Positions 31,704-41,663 of a stretch of 48,583 nt of DNA are shown here, one piece after another. The position numbers were made by a program, and so were the translations under genes. The number at the start of each line of letters is the position of its first letter. The stretch's first letter is position 1. The DNA comes from an uncultured Oscillospiraceae bacterium (lineage in GTDB: Bacteria; Bacillota; Clostridia; Oscillospirales; Oscillospiraceae): the NCBI GenBank assembly GCA_944386905.1, contig CALXCW010000003.1, forward strand, positions 1 through 48,583. Reading direction: 5' to 3'. The notes beneath the pieces are model-generated. The model did not search any database. It saw nothing but the letters and a program-made list of their open reading frames with translations, and was not told the origin of the DNA.

Positions 31704-34133
31704 CTACTGGCGGATACCGGTTTTACGACTTTTGCTCTGCTCACGGGTAACTGCCAGCTGGGCCTCTTGGGGTACCTGTACCGGTGTAGAGGTCTCCTCC
31801 TGGGTGGGAAAGTCCAGCGCAGCCTCCAGCACGGTATCCACATGAGAGACGGTGAGGAAATTCAGCGCCTTGCGTACCGTCTGGTCGATTTCCTCCAGAT
31901 CCTTGGCGTTGGCCTCTGGGATGATGACCGTCTTGATGCCGTGGCGCAGAGCCGCCATGGTTTTTTCTTTCAGGCCTCCGATGGGCAGTACTCTGCCGCG
32001 AATGGAGATCTCGCCGGTCATGGCAATATCACGCCGTACCCTTGCACCGGTGAGTGCCGAAACCATAGCGGTACAAATTGTAATGCCGGCAGACGGGCCA
32101 TCCTTGGGAATGGCGCCCTCTGGGAAATGGACATGGATATCCTTGGTCTTATAGAAGTCTGGATCAAGATGGAGGGCCTCGGTGCGGGAACGGATATAGC
32201 TCATTGCAGCATAGACCGACTCTTTCATTACGTCGCCCAGGTTGCCAGTGAGCTCCAGCTTACCGCTGCCGTTGACCACATTGACTTCTACTTCCAGGGT
32301 CTCGCCGCCTACCGAAGTCCAGGCAAGGCCTGTGACCAGACCTACGCTGTCCACCGGCGGCAGCGGATCGGGCAAAAATTTTCGCACGCCCAGATATTCT
32401 TCCAGGTTGGCGCCCTGGATGGTCAGCCGCTTGGGAGGCTTGGGGCCGACAAAGCGCATATCACACTTGCGGCACAGCGTCGCCAACTCCCGCTCAAGGT
32501 TGCGCACGCCGGATTCCCGGGTATAGCAGGTAATAATCTCCCGGATAGCGTCGTCACTGAGCCGTACCTGGGCTTTTTTAAGACCATGGCGCTGTAACTG
32601 CTTGGGGAAGAGATGATCCTTGGCGATCATCAGTTTTTCCTCGTCGGTATAGGACGAGAGTTCAATAACCTCCATGCGGTCAAGCAGCGGCGCAGGGATC
32701 GTAGCAGTGGTATTGGCAGTAGTGATAAACATACACTCGCTGAGATCAAAGGGCACTTCCAGATAGTGGTCACGGAAGGTGGCATTTTGCTCGGCGTCCA
32801 ATACCTCTAAGAGAGCTGAGGAGGGATCGCCACGGTAGTCGCTGCCCAGCTTATCGATTTCATCAAGTAGCAGCAGCGCATTTTTAGAACCAGCCTGGGC
32901 TACAGCGGCAATGATCCTTCCCGGCATTGCGCCGATATACGTCTTGCGGTGGCCGCGGATATCGGCTTCATCGTGGACACCGCCCAGGGAGATACGGGCC
33001 ATATTGCGGTTGAGCGCTCTGGCGATGGAGGTGGCCACAGAAGTTTTGCCCACTCCAGGCGGCCCCACCAGGCAAATAATCTGCGCGGGCAGCTCCGGAG
33101 CCATCTTGCGCACAGCAAAAATCTCGAGGATTCGCTCTTTAACCTTTTCCAGCCCAAAGTGATCCTCATCGAGGATCTTTCTGGCGGCGCGAATATCCAC
33201 GCGCTCCTTTGTACGCGTGTTCCAGGGTAGCTCCAGGCAAGTATCAAGATATGTGCGCAGCACTGCCGCCTCTGAAGAGTTGGAGGGCTGCTTGCTCAGA
33301 CGCTTAAGCTCTTTACTGAGCTTATCGGTGACCTCCTGGGGCACTTGGAGCTTGTCAATGGCTTCCTGGTACTGTTGGAGCTCTTCTTCGTCATCCCCCT
33401 CGCCCAACTCGCCCTGAATGACGCGAAGCTGTTCACGGAGATAGTAGTCCCGCTGGCCCTTATTGACGCTCTCTTGCACTTTTTCCTGAATTTCCGACTC
33501 CAGCTGGAGAATATCCAGCTCTCTGCTCAACAGCACCAGCGACAGCTCCAGCCGCTTGAGTGGATGGAGCTGCTCTAAAACCCGCTGCTTATCGGTATAG
33601 TTGATGGTAGAGTTCTGAGTAATAAAGTCGGCGATAAAGCCGGGATCCCGGCTCGTGAGCAACACGGCCATGCCGTCCTGTGCGGGGCGCCCTGTGAGCT
33701 CCAGAAAGTGATCATAGAGCGCCTGCGCCTCACGGATGAGCGCTTCCACCTTAGGCGAGGTCTTGGAATAGGCAGCGTCGCTGACCGTCTCCACCCGGCC
33801 AAAGAAATAGGGCTCCATCTGGATGCACTCGGTGAGGCGGGCTCGGTACTTCCCTTCCACCAGAATACGCAGTGTGTCGCCGGGAAGTTTGAGAATCTGT
33901 TTGACGGTGCTGACCGTACCGATGTTGTAAAGTGCGGCAAGATCAGGGTCGTCGGTTTGAATATCTTTCTGACTCACCAAGAAAAGCTCCTGGTTATGGT
34001 TACGCATGGCCTCCTCAATGGCACGGACAGACTTCTTGCGACCCACGTCAAAATGGACGGTCATGCCCGGAAAGACAGTGATCCCCCGCAGTGCCAAAAC
34101 AGGCAGTCGCTGGGAAATAAGAATTTCGTTCAT
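31704..34133 (-). CDS. lon: ATP-dependent protease Lon
   Basis: Cytosolic AAA+ serine protease, 809 residues. N-terminal substrate domain (LPVLALRGITVFPGMTVHFDVGRKKS), Walker A GPPGVGKTS near 355, Walker B LLLLDEIDK, and the protease domain with catalytic Ser in DGPSAGIT and Lys in GGLKEK. AAGGAGGG site 7 nt before the ATG. A terminator of clpX stands in the 63-nt gap before it. Confidence 0.98.
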   Translation of the reverse strand: MNEILISQRLPVLALRGITVFPGMTVHFDVGRKKSVRAIEEAMRNHNQELFLVSQKDIQTDDPDLAALYNIGTVSTVKQILKLPGDTLRILVEGKYRARLTECIQMEPYFFGRVETVSDAAYSKTSPKVEALIREAQALYDHFLELTGRPAQDGMAVLLTSRDPGFIADFITQNSTINYTDKQRVLEQLHPLKRLELSLVLLSRELDILQLESEIQEKVQESVNKGQRDYYLREQLRVIQGELGEGDDEEELQQYQEAIDKLQVPQEVTDKLSKELKRLSKQPSNSSEAAVLRTYLDTCLELPWNTRTKERVDIRAARKILDEDHFGLEKVKERILEIFAVRKMAPELPAQIICLVGPPGVGKTSVATSIARALNRNMARISLGGVHDEADIRGHRKTYIGAMPGRIIAAVAQAGSKNALLLLDEIDKLGSDYRGDPSSALLEVLDAEQNATFRDHYLEVPFDLSECMFITTANTTATIPAPLLDRMEVIELSSYTDEEKLMIAKDHLFPKQLQRHGLKKAQVRLSDDAIREIITCYTRESGVRNLERELATLCRKCDMRFVGPKPPKRLTIQGANLEEYLGVRKFLPDPLPPVDSVGLVTGLAWTSVGGETLEVEVNVVNGSGKLELTGNLGDVMKESVYAAMSYIRSRTEALHLDPDFYKTKDIHVHFPEGAIPKDGPSAGITICTAMVSALTGARVRRDIAMTGEISIRGRVLPIGGLKEKTMAALRHGIKTVIIPEANAKDLEEIDQTVRKALNFLTVSHVDTVLEAALDFPTQEETSTPVQVPQEAQLAVTREQSKSRKTGIRQ

Positions 34134-34166
34134 CTAAATTCCCTCCTTTTCAGGGAATAAACACAA

Positions 34167-34188
34167 AGAGAGGGCAAAAGCCCCCTCT
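34167..34188 (-). terminator. Hairpin terminator after clpX
   Basis: 9-bp stem AGAGAGGGC (34167-34175) / GCCCCCTCT (34180-34188) with one G:U pair and an AAAA loop; T-rich TTGTGTTT follows on the minus strand. May be partial, letting some read-through into lon. Confidence 0.65.
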
Positions 34189-34196
34189 AAGCGCAA

Positions 34197-35462
34197 TTAC
34201 AGTGTCATGCCGGCGTTTTTTATGGGCTTGCGCGGCTTAGAGCTGTCTCTTGTGACCTGGGGCTTCTCGCCGTCACGCACGCACCCTTCTGTGATTAAAA
34301 CGCTCTGAATGGTGGGATCAGAGGGGATATCGTACATAATACCCGTCATAATCTCTTCCATAATGGCGCGAAGTCCTCTCGCGCCGATTTTTCTCTCAAT
34401 GGCCTTTTCAGCAATGGCCTCCAGAGCACCCTCTTCAAAGCTGAGCTTCACCTGGTCATACTCCAGAAGCTTGCGATACTGCTTGCAAAGGGCGTTTTTC
34501 GGCTCAGTGAGGATCTCCATAAGATCCTCCTTTTTGAGGCTCTGAAGAGAGGTGATTACCGGAAGGCGACCCACCAGCTCAGGGATAATACCGAACTTCA
34601 AAAGATCGTGGGGCTGCACCAAGCGGAAGAGCTGGCCGACATCGCGGCTTTCTTTGCTTCTGAGCTCCGAGCCGAAGCCAATGGCAGAGCTGTCGGTACG
34701 TTTTTCGATGATCTTATCCAAACCGTCGAAAGCGCCGCCGCAGATGAAGAGAATGTTGGTGGTATCGATTTGGATGAACTCCTGCTGGGGGTGCTTCCGA
34801 CCGCCCTGAGGGGGTACATTGGCGATAGTTCCCTCAAGGATTTTCAAAAGGGCCTGCTGCACACCTTCGCCGGAAACATCCCGCGTGATAGAAGTATTCT
34901 CACTCTTGCGGGCAATTTTATCCATCTCATCGATGTAAATAATTCCCCGCTGCGCCAGTTCCACGTCAAAATCTGCAGCCTGTAAAAGGCGAAGGAGAAT
35001 GTTTTCCACATCCTCGCCCACATAGCCGGCCTCCGTAAGCGTGGTGGCATCGGCGATGGCAAAGGGCACATTTAGGATCTTAGCCAGAGTCTGGGCAAAG
35101 AGCGTCTTGCCCGAACCGGTGGGGCCGATGAGCAGAATGTTGCTCTTCTGGAGCTCCACATCGGTGCTGTTTTCAAAGTAGATACGTTTATAATGGTTAT
35201 AGACCGCTACAGACAGGGCGATTTTTGCGTCGTCCTGGCCAATGATGTAGTGATCCATATAGTTCTTGATCTCCTGAGGCGTCGGCAGTGTATCCGGCAG
35301 CTCAAAGGAGGGCGACTGGCTGAGAGTCATATCGTCGCGGAGAATGCCGGCGCACAGTTCCACGCACTCATTGCAGATGGCGACGTTGGGCCCGGCAATG
35401 ATCCGGGTAACCTGCTCCTGTCGCTTGCCGCAGAAGGAGCAGCGGATGGATTCTCTGGCCAA
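34197..35462 (-). CDS. clpX: ATP-dependent Clp protease ATP-binding subunit ClpX
   Basis: AAA+ unfoldase for ClpP. N-terminal zinc-binding C4 domain (CSFCGKRQ ... CNECVELC), Walker A GPTGSGKT near 115, Walker [13 protein letters not shown] loop region IGFGSELRS for ClpP docking and sensor [13 protein letters not shown]. Start is TTG at 35462, about 8 nt behind AAAGGAAG; no ATG fits. 421 residues. Confidence 0.97.
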   Translation of the reverse strand: MARESIRCSFCGKRQEQVTRIIAGPNVAICNECVELCAGILRDDMTLSQSPSFELPDTLPTPQEIKNYMDHYIIGQDDAKIALSVAVYNHYKRIYFENSTDVELQKSNILLIGPTGSGKTLFAQTLAKILNVPFAIADATTLTEAGYVGEDVENILLRLLQAADFDVELAQRGIIYIDEMDKIARKSENTSITRDVSGEGVQQALLKILEGTIANVPPQGGRKHPQQEFIQIDTTNILFICGGAFDGLDKIIEKRTDSSAIGFGSELRSKESRDVGQLFRLVQPHDLLKFGIIPELVGRLPVITSLQSLKKEDLMEILTEPKNALCKQYRKLLEYDQVKLSFEEGALEAIAEKAIERKIGARGLRAIMEEIMTGIMYDIPSDPTIQSVLITEGCVRDGEKPQVTRDSSKPRKPIKNAGMTL

Positions 35463-35494
35463 AGGGGTTACTTCCTTTCCTCCGGCCGGGGGGC

Positions 35495-36076
35495 TCAGCG
35501 CCGATAGATGACCTGGTCAATCAGGCCATAGGCGCATGCTTCCTCGGCGGACATGAAATTGTCGCGCTCAGTGTCGCGCTCAATGATCTCAAGGGGCTTG
35601 CCGGTATTCTCCGAGAGAATATGGTTCAGCCGATCCTTGATCTTCAGCATCCGCTCCACATGAATTTTCATGTCGGTGGTCTGGCCCTGGGTGCCGCCCA
35701 GGGGCTGGTGAATCATAATTTCCGCATTGGGCAGCGCCATACGCTTGCCCTTGGCGCCTGCTGAGAGCAAAAACGCGCCCATAGACGCCGCCATACCGAT
35801 GCAGATGGTGGACACGTCACACTTGACATACTGCATGGTGTCATAGATGGCCATGCCGGCGGTGACGGATCCGCCGGGAGAGTTGATGTAAAACTGGATG
35901 TCCTTGTCGGGATCCTGGCCCTCCAGATACAACATCTGTGCTACCACCAAGCTGGCTGTCGTGTCGTTTACCTCCTCAGAGAGGAGAATGATACGGTCGT
36001 TGAGCAGGCGGGAGAAGATATCGTAGCTGCGTTCACCGCGGCTGGTCTGCTCGACCACATAGGGAATAAAGCTCAT
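35495..36076 (-). CDS. clpP: ATP-dependent Clp protease proteolytic subunit ClpP
   Basis: Serine protease of the tetradecameric Clp barrel. Catalytic Ser in [11 protein letters not shown] (near 98), His in MIHQPLGG (near 123) and Asp in [15 protein letters not shown] (near 172). N-terminus [19 protein letters not shown]. 193 residues; AAGGAG site 7 nt upstream. Confidence 0.98.
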   Translation of the reverse strand: MSFIPYVVEQTSRGERSYDIFSRLLNDRIILLSEEVNDTTASLVVAQMLYLEGQDPDKDIQFYINSPGGSVTAGMAIYDTMQYVKCDVSTICIGMAASMGAFLLSAGAKGKRMALPNAEIMIHQPLGGTQGQTTDMKIHVERMLKIKDRLNHILSENTGKPLEIIERDTERDNFMSAEEACAYGLIDQVIYRR

Positions 36077-36163
36077 GGCAAACTCCTTTCACCGGTCGGG
36101 AGGGCGGCACAGCCGTGCCGTCCTTCCCTTGATCTGAGAGATTCTAACCGGGGTAAAGCAGGT

Positions 36164-37474
36164 TTATTCCTCGGTTTTGGCTTCCGTGGCTGCTTCAGGC
36201 ATAGCCGTGGCAACAGCGCTCTCGGCGATGAGCTTGGCAGCCTTTTTGGCAGCCATGTCGGCCTTGAGATCGTCCATGCCCACAGCTGCGCGCACTTTAT
36301 CCTCTTCCATACCGTACTGCTCAGCCAAGCGCTTGATCTCAGCGTCGGCCTCCTCATCACTCACGGTCAAGTTCTCAGCTTCGGCCACGGCGGTGAGCAG
36401 CACGCTGGAGCGCACGCTGGTCTCAGCCATGGGACGCATGGAAGCGCGCAGGGAGGCCATGTCGCCGCCCATCATCTTGGCGTAATCCTCCAGCTTCATA
36501 CCGCTCATCTGCAGCTGATAAGCAAACTGCTCGAGATTTTTGTCCACCTGCTCCTCGATCATGGAGGCGGGGATTTCGCAGGTCATGTTAGCAGCTGCCT
36601 TTTCCACAGCGGCATTCTCAAAGGCGCGCTCCACAGCCTCGCGGCGCTCGTTCTCACGCTTGGCGCGGATATCAGCACGGAGCGCGTCGAGGGTGTCAAA
36701 CTCAGAGACATCTTTGGCAAACTCATCGTCCTTCTCAGGCATGATGGTCTCCTTGACCTCGTGGATCTTGCACTTGAATACCACAGGCTTGCCGGCCAGC
36801 TCAGGGGTATAGTTCTCGGGGAAGGTGATATCCACATCCTTCTCATCGCCGGCAGACAGGCCCACCAGGGCCTCCTCAAAGCCGGGTACGAAGGAGTGGG
36901 AGCCCAGCTTCAAGCTGTGCTTCTCGCCCTTACCGCCCTCAAAGGGTACGCCGTTGTCAAAGCCCTCAAAGTCCAGAACCACCGTGTCGCCTTCCTGGGC
37001 AGGACGCTCCACCGTTTCGATGCGGCTATTGCGCTCGGCCATGCGGTCGATCTCAGCTTCCACCTCTTCGTCGGTGACATTCACCTCCGACTTGGGTACT
37101 TCCAAGCCCTTGTAATCGCCCAGAGTGACTTCGGGGTAGAGATCCGTCTCCATGGTGATCACAACACCGCCGTTCTCTCCGTCGTCCAGCTTGGAGATAT
37201 AAGCCGTACCCACAGCCTTGAGGGCCTGTTCAACAATGGCCTTCTCATAGAGATCGGGATAGATCTCATTGACCGCATCTTCATAGAACACCTTGGCGCC
37301 GTACATGCCCTCAACAACCTTCCGGGGGGCCTTGCCCTTGCGGAAACCGGGGACGTAGATGTCCTTACGGCTCTTGTTGTAGGCCTTGGTCAGGGCGGCG
37401 TCAAACTCCGCCTTTTCCACTTCGATGACAATGGTTGCCTTGCCGGCAGCCTTCTCGGTGTTTTTCACATTCAT
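36164..37474 (-). CDS. tig: Trigger factor
   Basis: Ribosome-bound chaperone with prolyl isomerase activity. Ribosome-binding signature VPGFRKGKAPRKVVE near residue 45, FKBP domain (about 150-230) with GDTVVLDFEGF, then the long helical C-terminal domain. ATG at 37474 has AGGAGG 10 nt upstream; the longer frame to 37537 has no resemblance. 436 residues. Heads tig-clpP-clpX. Confidence 0.97.
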   Translation of the reverse strand: MNVKNTEKAAGKATIVIEVEKAEFDAALTKAYNKSRKDIYVPGFRKGKAPRKVVEGMYGAKVFYEDAVNEIYPDLYEKAIVEQALKAVGTAYISKLDDGENGGVVITMETDLYPEVTLGDYKGLEVPKSEVNVTDEEVEAEIDRMAERNSRIETVERPAQEGDTVVLDFEGFDNGVPFEGGKGEKHSLKLGSHSFVPGFEEALVGLSAGDEKDVDITFPENYTPELAGKPVVFKCKIHEVKETIMPEKDDEFAKDVSEFDTLDALRADIRAKRENERREAVERAFENAAVEKAAANMTCEIPASMIEEQVDKNLEQFAYQLQMSGMKLEDYAKMMGGDMASLRASMRPMAETSVRSSVLLTAVAEAENLTVSDEEADAEIKRLAEQYGMEEDKVRAAVGMDDLKADMAAKKAAKLIAESAVATAMPEAATEAKTEE

Positions 37475-37606
37475 TGGTGTCGTTCCTCCTATGTGGTGGG
37501 CCCGAGGGCCATAGTTTACGAAATTGCCACAACACATGGCAGAGTATAATAGTATCAGAAGATTGTGAATTTTTCCACCCTTTTTTCCTGATTTTCGGAA
37601 AAATTT

Positions 37607-38296
37607 TTATGGAACCAGGCAGACTGGCTGAAAGTTCACGTAGTCGGCAGCCACCAGGCGATAGTCTGTCCCGTCATAGTTCCCCTCCAGAGCCAGCTTG
37701 TGGCTCTCTCCATGGAGGTGACCGTAGCAGCAAAGACACACACCATAGGTTTTGAGAAGTGTCAGAATTTCCGGACAGGTATAGCCGCGGTACCGGGGCG
37801 GGTAGTGGAGAAAACAGATCTTCTCCCTCTCCCCCGCCGCCTTGAGCGACGTCTCCAAACGGATAAGCTCGCGGCGAAAAACCTTCTCGTCGTGTTCACC
37901 GCCTCTGTCCTCCTCGAAAAACCAGCCACGGGTGCCGCACAGGGCGAGATCGCCGTAAAAATAGCAGTTGTTGTGGAGCAGGCAGTTTTCACCCAGCTCC
38001 AAGTCCCGGCAAAAACGCTGAAATTTGGCCGAAGTATTCCACCAGTAGTCATGATTTCCCTTGACAAAGAGTTTTCGCCCAGGGAACTGAGCAAGAAAGC
38101 GGAAATCTGCCTCTGCCTCCGCAAGTCCCAGAGCCCAACAAAAATCCCCTACGATCACCAGCGTATCCTCTGGCTGCAGTACTTGTAGGCTTTGAGCCAG
38201 TTTGTCCATATAACCTTCCCATCGGCCGCCGAATACATCCATGGGCTTATCCGCCCCCAGTGCCAGATGGAGATCGCCCAACGCGTAGAGCGCCAT
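37607..38296 (-). CDS. Metallophosphoesterase
   Basis: Calcineurin-like phosphoesterase fold with the metal motifs GDLHL (7-11), GDFCWAL, GNHDYWW, a conserved His in CFLHYPPRY and GHLHG. 229 residues. The ATG shares one base with the thrC stop, so it is the last gene of the lepB-thrC operon. Substrate unknown. Confidence 0.92.
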   Translation of the reverse strand: MALYALGDLHLALGADKPMDVFGGRWEGYMDKLAQSLQVLQPEDTLVIVGDFCWALGLAEAEADFRFLAQFPGRKLFVKGNHDYWWNTSAKFQRFCRDLELGENCLLHNNCYFYGDLALCGTRGWFFEEDRGGEHDEKVFRRELIRLETSLKAAGEREKICFLHYPPRYRGYTCPEILTLLKTYGVCLCCYGHLHGESHKLALEGNYDGTDYRLVAADYVNFQPVCLVP

Positions 38297-39774
38297 CAGG
38301 AAAGGAGCTGATCAACCACCGCCAGCATCTGCTCTTTCTCCACAGTCTGGTCAAACCGCACAGCCTTGCCGGCCAGCGCCGCCAGAGGCTTGGGGATTGC
38401 CTTGCCTGTGACCTGAGAGAGCTGCTGGAGGATAGTCAGGCCCTGTGCCTGTTCGCCAACACCGAGTGCCGTGAGGACGCTGTCGCAGAACTTGAAGGGA
38501 CTGGCCGTGGAGGCAACCACCGTCACGGTGTCATCAGCTGTGGCAGCCCGATAGTCCTGGAGCACCGTATAGGCCACGGCAGTGTGGGTGTCCATGAGAT
38601 AGCCTGTATTGTGGTAGACCTTTTCAATGGTGTTCAATGTTCTTTGGTCGTCGCAGAAGCCGGATACGAACCGCGCCCGGATCTGCTCCTTCACTGCATC
38701 GGACACCTCATAGCGCCCCGTCTCGGACAGGGCTGCCATATAGCCGCGCACTTCCTCATCCGAGCCCGTAAGATCGAAAAGCAGCCGCTCCAGATTGGAA
38801 GAAATCAGAATATCCATGGACGGAGAGGTGGTGTTGTAGAAGGGACGGTTTCGATCGTAGATGCCGGTCTGCAGGAAATCGGTAAGGACGTTGTTGGCAT
38901 TGGAAGCACAGATGAGCTTCTGAATGGGCAGGCCCATCTTACCAGCATAATAGGCTGCGAGAATATTACCAAAGTTCCCCGTGGGCACACAGACATTGAA
39001 GCCATCGCCCATGGCCAGCTTGCCGGAGCGGACGAGGTCGCAGTAGGCCGAGATGTAGTAGACGATCTGCGGCAACACCCTGCCCCAGTTGATGGAGTTG
39101 GCGGAGGAGAGCACATACCCCCGCTGACGCAGCACCTCTCGGAACGCGCCATCGGAGAAGATAGTCTTGACGCCGGTCTGTGCATCGTCAAAGTTCCCCA
39201 CCACAGCGCACACACCCACATTTTGCCCCTCCTGGGTGAGCATCTGGAGTTGCTGGATATCGGATACGCCGTCCTTGGGGTAAAACACCATGATCTTTGT
39301 GCCGGGCACGTCTTTGAAGCCCTCCAGGGCGGCCTTTCCGGTGTCGCCGGAGGTGGCCACCAGGATGCAGACCGTCTTTTCCTCACCGTTTTTCGCCATG
39401 GATGCTGTCAGCAGGTGGGGCAGCATTTGCAGCGCCATATCCTTGAAAGCACAGGTGGGGCCGTGCCAGAGCTCAAGGATGTGGGTTTTGCAGTGGAGCT
39501 CCCGTACAGGAGCCACCTCAGGGCAGTCAAACTTGCCGCCGCCATAGGCCTTTTGGGCAAAGCCGCGGATTTCATCCTGGGTAAAGCCGTCAAGGAACAG
39601 TTGGAGGATCGATGCTGCACGGGACTCATAGTCCATTTCCAGCAACCCATGAAGGTCAGGCAGCTGGGGGAAGGTCTCAGGCAGGAACAGGCCGCCGTCA
39701 CGACTGAGGCCCTGTTCAATGGCCTGAGCCGCGGTGTAGTGCAGCGTATGATCTCTCGTACTCACATAATACAT
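38296..39774 (-). CDS. thrC: Threonine synthase
   Basis: PLP enzyme that turns O-phosphohomoserine into threonine. N-terminus MYYVSTRDHTLHYTAAQAIEQGL, PLP lysine in GPTCAFKDMALQ, VATSGDTGKAAL and CVPTGNFGNILAAYYA for phosphate binding. The ATG at 39774 with AAAGGG upstream gives 492 residues, the usual size; the frame extension to 39894 covers the end of the dipeptidase. Overlaps that gene by 13 bp. Confidence 0.97.
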   Translation of the reverse strand: MYYVSTRDHTLHYTAAQAIEQGLSRDGGLFLPETFPQLPDLHGLLEMDYESRAASILQLFLDGFTQDEIRGFAQKAYGGGKFDCPEVAPVRELHCKTHILELWHGPTCAFKDMALQMLPHLLTASMAKNGEEKTVCILVATSGDTGKAALEGFKDVPGTKIMVFYPKDGVSDIQQLQMLTQEGQNVGVCAVVGNFDDAQTGVKTIFSDGAFREVLRQRGYVLSSANSINWGRVLPQIVYYISAYCDLVRSGKLAMGDGFNVCVPTGNFGNILAAYYAGKMGLPIQKLICASNANNVLTDFLQTGIYDRNRPFYNTTSPSMDILISSNLERLLFDLTGSDEEVRGYMAALSETGRYEVSDAVKEQIRARFVSGFCDDQRTLNTIEKVYHNTGYLMDTHTAVAYTVLQDYRAATADDTVTVVASTASPFKFCDSVLTALGVGEQAQGLTILQQLSQVTGKAIPKPLAALAGKAVRFDQTVEKEQMLAVVDQLLS

Positions 39775-40706
39775 GTTTTCACAACCCTTTTTATCGTATT
39801 GGCGTAGATATCTTCCACCGTCTCCCTGGAAAAGCCGCAGAGCTCCAAATGAGACGACAATTGGCAATAACTCTCCAGACCGTTGAAGCCGCAAGGCAGG
39901 CTGTTACAGCCGTCCAGATCGCCGCCCAATGCCACATGACCGCCACCGCTCAGTTGCAGAAAATGATCCATGTGGCAGCGCACGGTATCGAGGTCTGCCT
40001 CTCCCTCTTCGGCAAGAAAGGCGGTGTAAAAATTGATCCCGGCGAAGCCGCCTGTTTCACACAGAGCCAAGAACTGCTCATCGGTGAGGTTTCTTGGATG
40101 GCGGCAAAGTTCAAAACTGTTGGAATGGCTTGCCACCACGGGCGCCTGAGCCACATCCATAACATCCCAGAAGGCACGGCGGGAGAGGTGACTCACGTCC
40201 ACTAGGATGCCCAGTCTCTGCGCGCGGCGGACAAATTCACGTCCCTGGTTACTGAGGCCCGGGCCGTCCCAGGCAGCACAACCAGCCAGAATATTGTCAG
40301 CATTCCAGGTGAGATTCACCATGCGAAGGCCCAAGGCACGCGCCTCCTCCAGTCTCCCCGGATCACAGCCGATTCCCTCAGCTCCTTCCAGAGCGAGAAA
40401 GGCAGCCGATTTCCCGGCGGAAAGGGCAGCTTCCAGGGAGGCTGCGTCTCCCACTTGGGTGATCTTGTCGGTATGTCGCCGGAGCTGCTCTTGAAAATAG
40501 GCCATACACTGCTGATAAAATGCCTCACAGGAAAAGCCTGTATTCTGTCCAGGTAGAGGGCAGATGGCGAAGAATTGCCCATAACCGTCCAAGGCATCCG
40601 CATCGGACAAACGCACCGTCGTGGTGCAGCGGTCAAAACTCTCCCGCCGAAGCCACAACTCCGAGGCAGTGTCGCAGTGGGCGTCAATCACTTGATAGCG
40701 GCTCAT
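39762..40706 (-). CDS. Membrane dipeptidase (M19, renal dipeptidase family)
   Basis: Zinc dipeptidase. Metal motifs DAHCDT near residue 8-13, catalytic Glu in FLALEGAEGIG, VDVSHLSRRAFWDV and VVASHSNS, GGDLDG. 314 residues, no signal peptide, so likely cytosolic. GGGAGG site 10 nt upstream; ATG overlaps the yraN stop (ATGA). Confidence 0.95.
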   Translation of the reverse strand: MSRYQVIDAHCDTASELWLRRESFDRCTTTVRLSDADALDGYGQFFAICPLPGQNTGFSCEAFYQQCMAYFQEQLRRHTDKITQVGDAASLEAALSAGKSAAFLALEGAEGIGCDPGRLEEARALGLRMVNLTWNADNILAGCAAWDGPGLSNQGREFVRRAQRLGILVDVSHLSRRAFWDVMDVAQAPVVASHSNSFELCRHPRNLTDEQFLALCETGGFAGINFYTAFLAEEGEADLDTVRCHMDHFLQLSGGGHVALGGDLDGCNSLPCGFNGLESYCQLSSHLELCGFSRETVEDIYANTIKRVVKTCIM

Positions 40707-41068
40707 TGAAAGGCATCCTCCCAGTGAATAATCTCAGGGTTTTTCGTTTCGATGCCTTGGGGCGCATAGACTTCTATGACGTCAAATCGTGGCTGGCGGC
40801 TCTCCTCGTTGGCCTGCAGCCATAGCATAGCCGTGGTTCGCAGACGCTGCTGCTTATCGCGGCCCACGTACTCCCGCGCCTTAGCAAACTGCGCTGACCG
40901 GCGGAGTTTGACTTCCACGAATACAATGTAGCGCCGATTGGCGGCGATCAAGTCAATTTCACCGAAACGGGTGCGGTAGTTACATGCAATAATGGAATAT
41001 CGCTTTTTCCGCAGGTATTCCGCCGCCACAGCCTCGCCCCAGGCACCGGCCACGCTATGCCCTGGCAT
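40703..41068 (-). CDS. yraN: YraN/UPF0102 endonuclease-like protein
   Basis: Small protein with a restriction-endonuclease-like fold: GEAVAAEYLRKKRYSIIACNYRT, EIDLIA, FVEVKLRR matching the E-D-ExK core. Role unsure, often placed next to rnhB. 121 residues; overlaps rnhB by 14 bp. Confidence 0.93.
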   Translation of the reverse strand: MPGHSVAGAWGEAVAAEYLRKKRYSIIACNYRTRFGEIDLIAANRRYIVFVEVKLRRSAQFAKAREYVGRDKQQRLRTTAMLWLQANEESRQPRFDVIEVYAPQGIETKNPEIIHWEDAFQ

Positions 41069-41663
41069 AGAACTTCTTCAAGAAGGAGGGGCGGTGGATC
41101 GGACAGGGGCCATAGGTCGTCAGCGCCTCGTAGTGCCGCCGCGTTCCGTAGCCCTTATGTACGGCGAAGCCATATTGGGGATACTCCCGATCCAACGCCT
41201 CCATGAGCCGATCCCGGGTGACCTTGGCCAAAATCGACGCCGCGGCAATGGAGGCGCTCAATCCGTCACCGCCAATCACGGTGCGCGTGGGCATACCCAG
41301 AGGCGGCTGGCGGTTTCCATCCACCAGCACAATATCCGGTGAAACTCCCATAGCGGCTACTGCGCGCCCCATGGCTCGAAAAGTTGCGTTGAGAATATTC
41401 ACTTCCTCAATTTCTTCCACAGAGGCAAAGGCCACGCCGTAGGCATAGGCCTCGGAGGTAATGCAGTCATAGAGGCTGCGGCGCTTTGCATCGGAGAGCT
41501 TCTTGGAGTCATTGAGGCCCTCGATGGCGGCGTCTCTAGGCAAAATTACTGCCGCAGCACACACCGGCCCGGCCAAAGGCCCGCGCCCCGCTTCGTCTAC
41601 ACCGCATACGAGATCAAAGCCACCCTCCCAGCATTGACGCTCCAACTGCAATAAATCAATCAT
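41055..41663 (-). CDS. rnhB: Ribonuclease HII
   Basis: Cuts RNA in RNA-DNA hybrids and at single ribonucleotides. VCGVDEAGRGPLAGPV near 20-33 supplies the DE pair; further acidic residues in LVDGN and ASILAKVTRDRLM. AGGAGG site before the ATG at 41663, which overlaps the rbgA stop. Confidence 0.97.
   Translation of the reverse strand: MIDLLQLERQCWEGGFDLVCGVDEAGRGPLAGPVCAAAVILPRDAAIEGLNDSKKLSDAKRRSLYDCITSEAYAYGVAFASVEEIEEVNILNATFRAMGRAVAAMGVSPDIVLVDGNRQPPLGMPTRTVIGGDGLSASIAAASILAKVTRDRLMEALDREYPQYGFAVHKGYGTRRHYEALTTYGPCPIHRPSFLKKFYARA

Noticed and set aside
38260-39807. 515-codon plus-strand frame opposite thrC
   Set aside because: Antisense shadow of threonine synthase, whose domains and ribosome binding site are clear.
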